A stretch of 64,000 nucleotides of DNA, from positions 2,571,659 to 2,635,658 of the forward strand of contig CP091278.1 of the NCBI GenBank assembly GCA_021650895.1. Direction: 5' to 3'. Every line of letters begins with the position of its first letter. Positions within the stretch are counted from its first letter, which is position 1. Shown here in pieces: positions 17,673-26,831 of the stretch. The notes beneath the pieces were generated by a model that worked only from the letters and a program-made list of their open reading frames with translations, did not search any database and was not told the origin of the DNA. The DNA comes from Candidatus Jettenia sp. (GTDB lineage Bacteria > Planctomycetota > Brocadiia > Brocadiales > Brocadiaceae). A program made the translations under genes and the position numbers.

Positions 17673-19583
17673 CTAGATAATAATCTTTTTTCCTTCTCCA
17701 AGCGTTGCTTTTGTCAATTCTTCCATAAGATCATTCAATCGAGGAACCATAGAAAGAGGATCAAAGATAACCCCGTCCTGCATTAGTGCGTTTTCAAATA
17801 ACTGTTGGACTATTTTTTCAACTAACGGCTGATAACCAGGATTCTCATTCATCCGGGCAAGATTCTGGATCATCTGATTTTTCCTGTTGATCTCCATAAT
17901 CTTCTTGGATGCCTTATACTTGTTATCTACCATTTGTATAAGTTTTTGGACATGTACGCTTGGTCCTCCCTCCGGGTTTACCAGGCAACACGGACTATCA
18001 CTCAATCTGTGTGATTCCTTTACATCAATCACCTTATCTGCCAAAACTATCCTCATTGTTTTCAAAAGATGTTTAAATGTCTCTTCATAATTTTGAGGCT
18101 CTTTCGAGATGTCTATAATTTTGCTCTCGGCATCCTTGAGTAAATCAAGATCAGCCTGGTCTACCGAACGAATGGATTTCTTCTCAAATTCCATAAGGCC
18201 GGAAAGGAGAAATTCATCATGAGGATCCACTAAATATAGCACCTCTACACCTTTTTTACGGAATATCTCAAGGTAAGGACTTTTTTCTATCGTTTCCCGG
18301 TTTACCGCCGTTATATAGTAAATCTCTTTTTGGTCCGGCTTCATTCTGTCCACATATTCTTTCAGAGAAATCAGGCCGTTTGAATCTGTACATACCGAAG
18401 AATTAAATCTTAACAGGTTTGCTAAAATATCCCGATTATCAAAATCGAGATGCACTCCCTCCTTTAAAATTTTTCCGAATTGCCTCCAGAAGGTTTCGTA
18501 TTTCTCCTTCTCATTTTTCGCCATGTCTTGTAAAAGTAATAGTATTTGTTTACTAAGAATACCCTTAATTTTATGGATGATCCTATTATCCTGAAACGTT
18601 TCCCTTGAAATATTCAGAGGGATGTCTGCAGAGTCTACTACTCCCCGAACAAACCTCAAATATTCAGGCAAAAGCATTTTGCAATCAGATTGGATCAGAA
18701 CCTTATTTGAGTAAAGTTGAACTCCATGTTCTAGTTTTTTAAATCCGTAGACTTCGTAATTAGTAGCAGGGCAATATAATATACTGTAAAACTGAATAGG
18801 TGCTTCGGCAGAGGTATGAAGCCGGAACAGAGGCGTCTCTTCAGTGTTTGAAATAAACTTGTAGAATTCATTGTACTGTTCGTCTTTAATATCTTTTTTA
18901 GGTTCTTTCCAGATAGCCGTAATTTGGTTGGCCTTTTCACCACAAACTATGATAGGAAAGCTTACAAAATTGGAATATTTTTTAATAATGGATTCTATTC
19001 TGGATTTTTCCGTATATTCCTTTCCATCCTCTTTAAGATGAATGATAATATCGGTGCCCCGATTTTCCTTCTCAATAGGATGTAAGAAATATTTCCCAGT
19101 GCCATCTGAATGCCATTCAAATGCGGGTTCGTTCTTCTTACAAGATTTTGTTCTCACCCTGACTTCATCTGCCACCATAAATACGGAATAGAATCCTACC
19201 CCAAATTGCCCTATGATATTTGAATCCTTCTTCGCCTGCTCAGATAAATTTGCTATAAACTCCAATGAACCTGATTTTGCAATGGTACCGATGTTTTGAA
19301 TAATCTCATCCCTGGTCATTCCAACACCGGTATCACTAATTGTTAAGGTTCTGTTTTTTTCATCTGTACTTATAGTAATCTCAAGAGGCAGATCTTTCCC
19401 TTCATATTCCTGATTTGTGAGAGAAATAAACCGCATCTTAGTCAATGCATCTGATGCGTTTGAAATAAGTTCTCTGAGAAAGACCTCTTTATGGGTATAT
19501 AAGGAGTGGGAAAGGATGTTCAATAGCTTCTTAATTTCCGCTTGAAACTCAAAACTCTCTTCACGTTTAATTTCTTCGCTCAT
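17673..19583 (-). CDS. htpG: Molecular chaperone HtpG (Hsp90)
   Basis: Bacterial Hsp90, an ATP-driven dimeric chaperone; 636 residues from the chosen start. GHKL ATPase motifs: ELISNASDALTKMRF near residue 34 (Mg-binding Asn), SDTGVGMTRDEI near 82, and GQFGVGFYSVFMVAD near 122 (lid). The middle domain has GVVDSADIPLNISRETFQ near 330 with the catalytic Arg; the C-terminal dimerisation part follows. Two ATGs lie close together; AGGAG directly abuts the first (19589), so the second (19583, six bases further) is better spaced. Single gene, terminated by the shared hairpin. Confidence 0.96.
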   Translation of the reverse strand: MSEEIKREESFEFQAEIKKLLNILSHSLYTHKEVFLRELISNASDALTKMRFISLTNQEYEGKDLPLEITISTDEKNRTLTISDTGVGMTRDEIIQNIGTIAKSGSLEFIANLSEQAKKDSNIIGQFGVGFYSVFMVADEVRVRTKSCKKNEPAFEWHSDGTGKYFLHPIEKENRGTDIIIHLKEDGKEYTEKSRIESIIKKYSNFVSFPIIVCGEKANQITAIWKEPKKDIKDEQYNEFYKFISNTEETPLFRLHTSAEAPIQFYSILYCPATNYEVYGFKKLEHGVQLYSNKVLIQSDCKMLLPEYLRFVRGVVDSADIPLNISRETFQDNRIIHKIKGILSKQILLLLQDMAKNEKEKYETFWRQFGKILKEGVHLDFDNRDILANLLRFNSSVCTDSNGLISLKEYVDRMKPDQKEIYYITAVNRETIEKSPYLEIFRKKGVEVLYLVDPHDEFLLSGLMEFEKKSIRSVDQADLDLLKDAESKIIDISKEPQNYEETFKHLLKTMRIVLADKVIDVKESHRLSDSPCCLVNPEGGPSVHVQKLIQMVDNKYKASKKIMEINRKNQMIQNLARMNENPGYQPLVEKIVQQLFENALMQDGVIFDPLSMVPRLNDLMEELTKATLGEGKKIII

Positions 19584-20203
19584 GCACATCTCCTAAATAA
19601 ATCTTTTATTACAATAGTGGTAATCTGAAACATCTCTGTTAAGTTTTTAAAGTAACAAATCCAAAGGAAATTGTCAATACAATCGAAATTCTAGCTTTCC
19701 TCAGTTGAAACTTCATGAATTCCTCTCTGATTCATGCTTGACACAATAAACGTATCTTGATAAACTCCAGCACATTTCCCCCTTTTCTAAAGCTTATCCT
19801 TACCCACTAGTTAGGTAGAGAGCGAAGGTAGAAGCAAGGTAAACCCGAAGTACACGAAGAAAGAAGAACGTAGAGACGCAAGATTTTGCGCCTTTACAAT
19901 TGAGGTAGGGGTGTGTTGCTTCGCCTCAAGAAGGGATCGATCATAAAAAGAATTTATTGAGATGTGGAACTCTCCTATTCTTCGTGTACTTCGTGTTCTT
20001 TGTGGTATTAAAGATGTGGGTAAGGACAAGTTTCTAAAGGGGGATCAAGGGGGATTACTTCTCCTTTGTTTTACTCTGATATTCAACTTGCTTGCAATGA
20101 GGCTATTAAAAAATAACCTTTTTTCGGCAGCTTCCAGATTAGGTTTGCACCTAATTGTGAGTAATTACGAAACTCTTGTACATTAAATTGGGACAAAATT
20201 ATT
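19584..20203. other. Gene-free stretch between htpG and glyQ
   Basis: No gene is visible in 620 bp. It holds one degenerate copy of the GTAGAGACGCAAGATTTTGCG palindrome family (19870-19897), a CTTCGTGTACTTCGTGT motif (near 19980) that recurs near 28413, and a GGGGGATCAAGGGGGATTA tract (near 20038) that recurs inverted near 45430. htpG and glyQ diverge here, so both promoters should lie inside. Confidence 0.6.
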
Positions 20204-21118
20204 ATGACATTTCAAGAAATTATACTGAAACTACAAAACTATTGGGCAGATTATGGTTGTGTGATATGGCAACCTTATGATATCGAAAAAGGAGCCGGCA
20301 CCTTTAATCCTGCGACATTTCTTAAAGCATTAGGCCCGGAGCCATGGAAATGTGCCTATGTTGAACCCTCGCGGCGGCCAACTGATGGTAGGTATGGTGA
20401 AAACCCAAACAGGTTGCAACACTATTATCAATTTCAAGTGGTAGTTAAACCTGCGCCTGATGACTCGCAGAATATCTACCTGAACAGTTTAAGATCTTTA
20501 GGTATCGATCTTGTCAAACATGATGTACGGTTTGTTGAAGATGACTGGGAATCGCCAACTCTTGGGGCTACCGGCCTTGGTTGGGAAGTATGGCTGGATG
20601 GAATGGAAGTTACGCAGTTTACGTATTTTCAACAAGTAGGCGGGATCGAACTTGAGCCTATCACGCTTGAACTTACATACGGGCTTGAACGCATTGCCAT
20701 GTTTATTCAGGGAAAAGAATCTGTTTTTGATCTCGAATGGGTCAAGGGTTACACATACGGAGACATCCACAAACAGGATGAGATTCAGTTCTCCGCATAT
20801 AATTTCAAGGTAGCAGACACGGCGATGCTCTTCCAGCTCTTTGATATGTATGAAAAAGAGTGTCGGAAGCTCTTAAAAGAAGATTTGGTACTGCCGGCGT
20901 ATGACTACGTTCTCAAATGCTCACATGCCTTTAATATGCTGGATGCACGGGGAGTTATCGGAGTAACACAACGCACTGGCTATATCGGAAGGGTGCGAAA
21001 CCTTGCCAGGTGCTGTGCAGAGAGCTATGTTCGGCTACGTGAGATACTGCATTGGCCACTCCTAAAAGATAACCCTGTGGTAACAGCTCATCATGGAAAA
21101 ATACAGATAGAGTATTGA
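20204..21118 (+). CDS. glyQ: Glycyl-tRNA synthetase alpha subunit
   Basis: Catalytic subunit of the bacterial alpha2beta2 glycyl-tRNA synthetase; 304 residues. Diagnostic segments: the N-terminal [44 protein letters not shown] near residue 31, [28 protein letters not shown] near 53, [22 protein letters not shown] near 126 and [13 protein letters not shown] near 158. glyS, which normally follows, is not here; a convergent regulator gene begins 37 bp downstream. The beta subunit must be encoded elsewhere. Confidence 0.96.
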   Translation: MTFQEIILKLQNYWADYGCVIWQPYDIEKGAGTFNPATFLKALGPEPWKCAYVEPSRRPTDGRYGENPNRLQHYYQFQVVVKPAPDDSQNIYLNSLRSLGIDLVKHDVRFVEDDWESPTLGATGLGWEVWLDGMEVTQFTYFQQVGGIELEPITLELTYGLERIAMFIQGKESVFDLEWVKGYTYGDIHKQDEIQFSAYNFKVADTAMLFQLFDMYEKECRKLLKEDLVLPAYDYVLKCSHAFNMLDARGVIGVTQRTGYIGRVRNLARCCAESYVRLREILHWPLLKDNPVVTAHHGKIQIEY

Positions 21119-21154
21119 TAGTACAGAACAAAGGAGGATAATCAATTATCTCGC

Positions 21155-22414
21155 TTATAAACCCTGAGCTATGTTCTCGCTGGTAATAAGCCCATCTACG
21201 ATATTAAGATATTTCCACTTCTCTAATATCATCTTAAGAGGTACTGCCTTTTGACTCTCACCTCCTACTACAAGGAGGATATAAGGTTTTTTACTTTGTT
21301 TTTGTATACTGTTTTCAATCTCGCAAAAATTTATCGTAAATATAGAACTAAAGAAGTTTGCTGCATCAATAAGATCTTGTCTGGATACTGCTATGTTGTT
21401 AGGAGCAAATTTTTTTAGCCTCTCTATTTGCTCATATTCGTTATAGAGAAATTTTCCATCCTCCTGCTCAAAAACCTGTGTTACTAAATGATGAAACAAG
21501 AATCCGTTTTTATTAAATGGAGCGAATGCTATCTCGCCCATAATATCAAAATTTTTTATGAATGATTGTAAACGCAGATTATAAACATGATGCATAAATC
21601 CTGTTACAGGGAAATTCCATTTTATACTACCTAAGCCAAAAATAACTATATCGCTTTGAAGTATCCGATCACTAAATCCAAGCATTTTTTGAGTCCTGAT
21701 ACGTTGATTGACAATTTCGTACAGGGATTCCCTGCTATATAAATTAGATGTTTCTGGAAGTTGATATGCGTGGGCAATATCAATGTTTAATTTTCTGTTT
21801 AATAATTGAGATACAATATGAAGTGGAGTCAATTCTATTAAACTGCTTGATCTTAAAGCTACGCAACCTGAGAAAAGCACCTTTATATCCGTGTTCTCTA
21901 GTTCATCCGCTAAACTCATTACGGTAGCAAAAACACTGTTTCCGCCTGATGCGGATATCTTAACTTCTATCTTATTAATCTCCTCTGTTCCTTTGGTTCC
22001 GCTATTTACCATTTCAGTTTTTTTCTCAAGTATATCATTTATCTTTCTTACTAAAACGTCAGAAGCATACTTGCCTATTTGATCGAAATAGTTCCTGGTG
22101 GAAACAAAATAATCTGGATTTTTAAAGATTACTATATCATCGAGATTGTAAGTACTCTTCAGCTTCTCTTCCAGTACTGCGCTCCTCTCATCATAGAACA
22201 TCTTTAATGGGGCAGTTTTCTTTTTTTCCCAACGTGCTAACCGTTTAGAAACTAATGATTGTGAAATATCTAATTCGTTAGCAATTTCCTTTTGTGTTAC
22301 AAACCGGGGCCATTTATTATAAATGACTTTTGCAATTTTATTGTCCAGCTCAAGCTGACTAGAGATAGTCCTGGGTCTAGAGTTTTTACGTTTCATATTT
22401 TTTTTTATTGCCAT
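21155..22414 (-). CDS. SorC-family-like transcriptional regulator
   Basis: 419-residue protein with an N-terminal helix-turn-helix (FVTQKEIANELDISQSLVSKRLARWEKK near residues 38-65) and a long C-terminal part that resembles the SorC/CggR effector domain. That domain shows VKISASGGNSVFATVMSLADEL near 150, VLFSGCVALRSSSLIELTPLHIVSQLLNRK near 178 and SDIVIFGLGSIKWN near 253. SorC regulators bind phosphosugars or related small ligands and usually act on their divergent neighbour. Here the divergent neighbour, 763 bp away, is hydrazine dehydrogenase, which makes this a candidate regulator of it or of itself. The family match is moderate, as the protein is longer and more diverged than typical SorC members. 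Function beyond DNA binding is inferred. Confidence 0.65.
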   Translation of the reverse strand: MAIKKNMKRKNSRPRTISSQLELDNKIAKVIYNKWPRFVTQKEIANELDISQSLVSKRLARWEKKKTAPLKMFYDERSAVLEEKLKSTYNLDDIVIFKNPDYFVSTRNYFDQIGKYASDVLVRKINDILEKKTEMVNSGTKGTEEINKIEVKISASGGNSVFATVMSLADELENTDIKVLFSGCVALRSSSLIELTPLHIVSQLLNRKLNIDIAHAYQLPETSNLYSRESLYEIVNQRIRTQKMLGFSDRILQSDIVIFGLGSIKWNFPVTGFMHHVYNLRLQSFIKNFDIMGEIAFAPFNKNGFLFHHLVTQVFEQEDGKFLYNEYEQIERLKKFAPNNIAVSRQDLIDAANFFSSIFTINFCEIENSIQKQSKKPYILLVVGGESQKAVPLKMILEKWKYLNIVDGLITSENIAQGL

Positions 22415-22525
22415 AATAATTCCTTAAGAAACGATCGGCAGGCATTAATTTCTATAAGCAGAAGTATAGTACCAAACGGGATCAAATGAAGTTTGGAATA
22501 TTAATAATAGTAATAGTATAAATGG

Positions 22526-22604
22526 TAAGTATTTATATAAGTAATTATCATAAAATATTATTTAATAATAATTTATCATAAAATGTTATGTATGTAAATA
22601 CTTA
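22526..22604. promoter_or_regulatory. Repeat-rich candidate operator between the SorC-like gene and hydrazine dehydrogenase
   Basis: TAAGTATTTA (22526-22535) and its exact inverse TAAATACTTA (22595-22604) bracket two direct copies of the pattern TTATCATAAAATNTTA (near 22546 and 22573, about 27 bp apart). The surrounding 340 bp is extremely AT-rich. Such an array could be an operator for the adjacent SorC-like protein, which would resemble the paired operators of CggR/SorC systems. Pattern seen in sequence; role inferred. Confidence 0.4.
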
Positions 22605-22757
22605 TTATTTAAATTGTTACAATTATTAGTAATATTTATGTCTATATAATAGCGTATTTTAACATATATATTATCGTAGTAATAACTTGCCGATATAGTA
22701 TAATATTGTGCAATTTTAGTATAACCTTAAAGCCTTTCTTAATATAGCTAGAGAGCA

Positions 22758-22951
22758 ACTAGTACACTGTCAATATAATTCATGATAATACGATTTGTAT
22801 CGGTTCAACTGCATATGGCTGTGTCATTGCGAGGGTATTGTCCGAAGCAATCCCCTGGATATTTCAAAAGAGATTGCTTCGGGAAAATACCCCTCGCAAT
22901 GACACATACGAGAGAGTCTATTATGATAAATTAAGTTGACAGTGTACTAGT
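22758..22951. mobile_element. MITE with CTAG ends in the hydrazine dehydrogenase upstream region
   Basis: 194-bp element with perfect 16-bp terminal inverted repeats (ACTAGTACACTGTCAA at the left, its inverse at the right); similarity continues inward for ~16 more bases with a few mismatches. A second, internal long inverted repeat (TGTCATTGCGAGGG... and CCGAAGCAATC...) makes the whole unit fold into one hairpin. The CTAG at both ends matches the target used by IS630-type transposases. No ORF inside, so it would be mobilised in trans. It lies 227 bp before the enzyme gene. Confidence 0.75.
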
Positions 22952-23177
22952 ACCTTTATATTAAACGAGAAAGGTTTATTTCTTCAACCCTGACAATAGA
23001 AAGGAGGTGTAAATCAGATCTTTGTATAAGGCCTGAAATACTTTTTTGTTATTTTTGAAGATGTTTATAAAAAAGTATTTATGCTGAAAAAGGAATGTTT
23101 GTTATATCTATAGAAAACTTTGTTTTATTGTTGCGTAATGTTAATCATGGTATAAAAAGGTAAAAAAGGAGAGCATT

Positions 23178-24926
23178 ATGTATAACTTTTTAAAAGTAAC
23201 GTTAGTGTCAGCATTAATAGGTTGCGGGGCGATGGGAGCCGCATCCAGTCTCATGCTGAAAGAAGCAAAGGCAGTAGAAATTATTACCCACTGGGTACCT
23301 CATGAAGTATATGGACAGATCGGTGAACCGGATAACAACGGTAAGGTGTTCTTCTCTGGTTTAGGTGCAAAATATATGGGATATCCAAAACATGAGAATC
23401 CACCACCCTATCCTGGCAAATACAGCAAATTCTGGAGAACCTTGCCAGCATACCGTTACTATATCCCTGACTTTATGTACAACAGGGATGAAGTAAGACC
23501 TTCAAACCCGATAAAGGGTACCTTCCAACTCGAGCAGTGTATTGCGTGTCACTCAGTTATGACTCCCGGTATCGTAAGGGATTATAAGAAGAGTGCTCAC
23601 TCCAGGGCAGAACCAAACCCAACAGGCTGTGATACCTGTCATGGTAATAACCATCAGAAGCTTACCATGCCATCATCAAAGGCTTGTGGTACCAGTGAAT
23701 GCCATGAGACCCAATATAGCGAACAGGGTCAGGGCGGTATCGGTTCGCATGCATCATGTTCAAGCTTTGCTCAGATTGAATGTGCATGGTCAATTGAAAG
23801 ACCACCAGGCGACACTGCCGGTTGCACTTTCTGCCATACCAGTTCAGAAGAAAGATGCAGCACATGTCATCAGAGACATCAGTTTGATCCAAAGGTTGCA
23901 AGACGTGCAGAGCAGTGCAAGACATGCCATTGGGGTAAGGATCACAGAGACTGGGAAGCATATGATATTGGTTTGCATGGGGTAGTCTATCAGGTAAACA
24001 AATGGGATCCAAAGCAGTTCGATTGGGATAAGAAGTTGGCCGATGCAGATTATGTTGGTCCGACATGTCAGTATTGCCATATGAGGGGTGGTCATCACAA
24101 CGTACAGAGATTTAGCACCGTATATACCAGTATGGGTATGTCGATGGCTGATCGTGGAGCACCGATATGGAAAGAGAAGAGAGACCGTTGGGCATCGGTG
24201 TGTGACGATTGTCATTCGCCAAGGTTTGCGAAAGAAAACTTGCAAGCGTTGGATGAATCGGTTAAGGATGCTGGTCTGAAGTATCGTGAGACCTTTAAAG
24301 TTGCAGAAGACCTCCTGAAGGATGGAGTAGCTGATCCGATGCCAAAAGATCTTGCACCTGACTGGTCAGGTCAGCATATCTGGAGTTTGAAGATCGGTGC
24401 CTATCATGATGGTCCAGAATATGGTGGCAAGACGGGTGAGTCTGGAGAGTTCAGGATGTCGAACTGTTCAGATATAGAAAGGCTCTGCTTTGAGAGCGTA
24501 GGGTATTTCCAGACGTATATCTATAAGGGTATGGCACATGGTTCATGGAACGATGCGACGTACTCAGATGGTTCATTCGGTATGGATCGTTGGTTAGTGA
24601 ACGTAAAGCAGAATGCTTCTCAGGCAAGGAGACTTGCAGCATTGGAGAAGAAGGTTGGCATCAGTTGGGTTCCGGAGAGTTTCTGGAAGACAGGTGAATG
24701 GCTTGATCAGTTAACGGGTCCGTACATCGTGAAGAATCATCCGGGGAAGACCATCTTCGATCTGTGTCCTGATCCAGGTTGGTTAGATACTCATCATGCA
24801 CCTGCTGAAGAGGTTGAGTATATCAACAGGAAGCTCGATGAACTCGGTATGAAACATTCAGGCGGCGCTCATCACGGTGAAGGTCAAGATGACAGGGGTG
24901 CCAGGTCAATGAAAGAGATGCACTAA
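23178..24926 (+). CDS. hdh: Hydrazine dehydrogenase (octaheme HAO-family cytochrome c)
   Basis: Oxidises hydrazine to N2 in the anammoxosome, yielding four low-potential electrons; the last step of anammox catabolism. 582 residues: signal peptide (~1-32, hydrophobic then ALKEAKA-like cleavage region) and eight c-type heme motifs at residues 121, 151, 170, 216, 227, 247, 297 and 342. Seven are CxxCH; the third is CX4CH (CGTSECH). The fourth should carry the P460 catalytic heme. Tyr462 in NDATYSDGSFGMDRW fits the tyrosine known to cross-link P460 in the neighbouring subunit. The segments CKTCHWG, GQHIWSLKIGAYHDG and the C-terminal PGWLDTHHAPAEEVEYI match the hydrazine-oxidising clade (formerly HZO) rather than the hydroxylamine-oxidising paralogue; this split is from memory of the family. 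AAAGGAG precedes the ATG. A plausible promoter (TTGTTG, 17 bases, TATAAA) lies just upstream. Paralogues are expected elsewhere in the genome. Confidence 0.92.
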   Translation: MYNFLKVTLVSALIGCGAMGAASSLMLKEAKAVEIITHWVPHEVYGQIGEPDNNGKVFFSGLGAKYMGYPKHENPPPYPGKYSKFWRTLPAYRYYIPDFMYNRDEVRPSNPIKGTFQLEQCIACHSVMTPGIVRDYKKSAHSRAEPNPTGCDTCHGNNHQKLTMPSSKACGTSECHETQYSEQGQGGIGSHASCSSFAQIECAWSIERPPGDTAGCTFCHTSSEERCSTCHQRHQFDPKVARRAEQCKTCHWGKDHRDWEAYDIGLHGVVYQVNKWDPKQFDWDKKLADADYVGPTCQYCHMRGGHHNVQRFSTVYTSMGMSMADRGAPIWKEKRDRWASVCDDCHSPRFAKENLQALDESVKDAGLKYRETFKVAEDLLKDGVADPMPKDLAPDWSGQHIWSLKIGAYHDGPEYGGKTGESGEFRMSNCSDIERLCFESVGYFQTYIYKGMAHGSWNDATYSDGSFGMDRWLVNVKQNASQARRLAALEKKVGISWVPESFWKTGEWLDQLTGPYIVKNHPGKTIFDLCPDPGWLDTHHAPAEEVEYINRKLDELGMKHSGGAHHGEGQDDRGARSMKEMH

Positions 24927-24955
24927 TTTGTCCTCTTGTATGGTACATGAAGTTT

Positions 24956-24984
24956 GTAGAGACGACCCTATGGGTCGTCTCTAC
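24956..24984. terminator. Hairpin terminator after hydrazine dehydrogenase
   Basis: Perfect 13-bp stem GTAGAGACGACCC / GGGTCGTCTCTAC with a 3-base loop, followed by CTTTTG. It lies 30 bp after the stop codon and also faces the end of the leftward mnmE-like gene. The outer GTAGAGACG half matches the dispersed palindrome family found at 19870, 28196, 39993 and 51693. Confidence 0.75.
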
Positions 24985-25045
24985 CTTTTGTCCATGCCAC
25001 GCATGGAATTGGCCTCTATGTAATTTTTCAAATCCTTTCTTTATA

Positions 25046-26518
25046 CTAAGTGTACCCGTGTCCTTCCAAACATGCTGTAAAAATCTTTTTTAGCTTATTA
25101 AGCAGTCTAGGTATCTGGCAGGTCTCATTTCCTGTATTCAAACAATTTCTCATTTGTTCCACTATAGCATCAGCTTTTGCCAGCAAATGGTACTGTCTTC
25201 TATTAAATACTATCGGCCTCATAGGCTTATAAGTAGTGTCTAATTCGCCTACAAGCCTTTCTTTTAAATCTTCAAGTCTATCCCTATTCTTGGCAGATAG
25301 AGAACATAAAGGCTGAGTCACTGCAGACTCAATCTTTTTTCTGTCTAACATTGGAGCCAAATCGCATTTATTGACTACGGGTATAATCTTGTACGTATTC
25401 ACGTTTTGGTGTAAATCATCAGAATTCTTTTTCGTCGACCAGGAACTTAATGCACTCAAGATCTCCGCATCTTCCTGGTCAAAAGGCCTGGAATTATCAA
25501 ATACTACCATCACCTTATCTGCGCGTTGGAGTTGTTCAAGCGCCATCTCTATGCCCATAGATTCGAGGATGTCTTCAGTATCTCTGATACCCGCGGTATC
25601 CACAATTTCAAATGGAACTCCATGAACAGAAATCAATTCGTTTACGTAATCTCGCGTAGTCCCCGGCTCATGATGCACCAGCATTCGCTCCTCACCAAGG
25701 ATAGCGTTGATGATAGTAGATTTGCCAACATTAGGCTTACCCAGGATCACTAATACTTGTGGTGTAGTCAGCGCCATACCAAGTGAAGCCGTTTCCAATA
25801 AGCATCTGATATGATTCTCCAGGGAAGAAAGTATCTTTTGCTCATCCAGTAATGCTTCTCTGCCTTCTCTTGCCAAATTGGGAATTAAGGAATTTTCTTC
25901 TCCCTTGTGCTGATCTGTATAGATAATTGCCCCATGATACCATGATTCTTTATGGAAAGCCCGCTCGATTCCTTCAATAATTTCCAGTCCTTGCCTTAAT
26001 GCGCTTGATAATGCCCCTGCATGCTGATCCAGCAACACCTTTACACCTAACTTTGTATTCGCCTGAACGATTGCCTGAAGTGCCTCTTTCTGAACAAAAT
26101 CCATTTTGTTATTTTCAAAAGATTGCTGTAACAAGGCGTCCCACGGAACTCCTTCTGCGCCTGAAGATTGCAGACATTCATAAATCCTCATTACAACACG
26201 GATTCCACCGTGACAGTTTATTTCTACAATATCTTCACCAGTAAAACTACCCTCTTTCTTGATTATGTGCAAGATAACTTCGTCAAGCCTTTGTCCCTTA
26301 TCATTTATATACCCATAGTAAAGCTTTTGGTTTGCAGCATTTTGAAGATCAGCAATCCCTTTTCCTTCAAATATCTTATTAACAATAGTAAAAGCGTTTG
26401 AGCCGGACACTATAATCTTACCAATACCACCTTCACCTAACGGTGTTACGATCGATGCTATGGCTTTATGTTTTACAAGCTTATCTTTTTTTGTTCTTTT
26501 ATCATTTTTATTTTGCAT
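25046..26518 (-). CDS. mnmE: MnmE-like tRNA-modification GTPase with altered C-terminus
   Basis: MnmE with MnmG modifies the wobble uridine of several tRNAs. This 490-residue protein has the N-terminal folate-binding-type domain (AIASIVTPLGEGGIGKIIVSG near residue 19; FTGEDIVEINCHGG near 92), a helical region and an inserted G domain with G1 GKPNVGKS, G2 GTTRDYV, G3 DTAGIRDTED and G4 NKCD. Unlike standard MnmE, the last residues read FTACLEGHGYT instead of the catalytic CxGK ending (FCIGK), and the helical segment near 130-160 is diverged. It may be a working variant, a paralogue or a decaying copy. It starts from ATG at 26518 with a Lys-rich extra N-terminus of about 17 residues. No mnmG neighbour is visible. 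Confidence 0.8.
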   Translation of the reverse strand: MQNKNDKRTKKDKLVKHKAIASIVTPLGEGGIGKIIVSGSNAFTIVNKIFEGKGIADLQNAANQKLYYGYINDKGQRLDEVILHIIKKEGSFTGEDIVEINCHGGIRVVMRIYECLQSSGAEGVPWDALLQQSFENNKMDFVQKEALQAIVQANTKLGVKVLLDQHAGALSSALRQGLEIIEGIERAFHKESWYHGAIIYTDQHKGEENSLIPNLAREGREALLDEQKILSSLENHIRCLLETASLGMALTTPQVLVILGKPNVGKSTIINAILGEERMLVHHEPGTTRDYVNELISVHGVPFEIVDTAGIRDTEDILESMGIEMALEQLQRADKVMVVFDNSRPFDQEDAEILSALSSWSTKKNSDDLHQNVNTYKIIPVVNKCDLAPMLDRKKIESAVTQPLCSLSAKNRDRLEDLKERLVGELDTTYKPMRPIVFNRRQYHLLAKADAIVEQMRNCLNTGNETCQIPRLLNKLKKIFTACLEGHGYT

Positions 26519-26737
26519 GTATTTTAATCGCTACAAACAGATCGCTCACATAGGACTACAGGATTATTTTTATTATTTATCCCTGATTTTAAGTAAATAC
26601 TTTTATTATTTTACTCCTTACTTTAGCCAAAAGCAATTATACTCAATTAGCCAAAGTTTATCCTCATGGTCATTTCGTATTTATTTTAATTATGGAATAT
26701 CCTTTCAGGAAAAACCTTTCCTGTTTTCTTCCATCGG

Positions 26738-26771
26738 CTGGATTCCCGATAAAGACATTCGGGAATGACAG
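26738..26771. repeat. Short dispersed palindrome
   Basis: GGATTCCCGATAAAGACATT followed by CGGGAATGACAG forms an inverted repeat (ATTCCCG / CGGGAAT). Simple hairpins of this kind are scattered in many environmental genomes. The 297 bp between the mnmE-like gene and the insertion sequence hold nothing else. Confidence 0.5.
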
Positions 26772-26831
26772 AAAGAACCATCGTATAGATAAATTCATCA
26801 GAATTATGGTATATCCTAGTCCTGCTTCTAT

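Noticed and set aside
22981-23040. AAAGGAGGTGTAAATC before the hydrazine dehydrogenase gene as a site for a small leader peptide
   Set aside because: The only nearby start (GTG) is followed at once by a stop, and no other short frame is convincing.
23593-24245. Long overlapping frames within the hydrazine dehydrogenase gene, on both strands
   Set aside because: They are shadows; only the main frame has the signal peptide and eight heme motifs.
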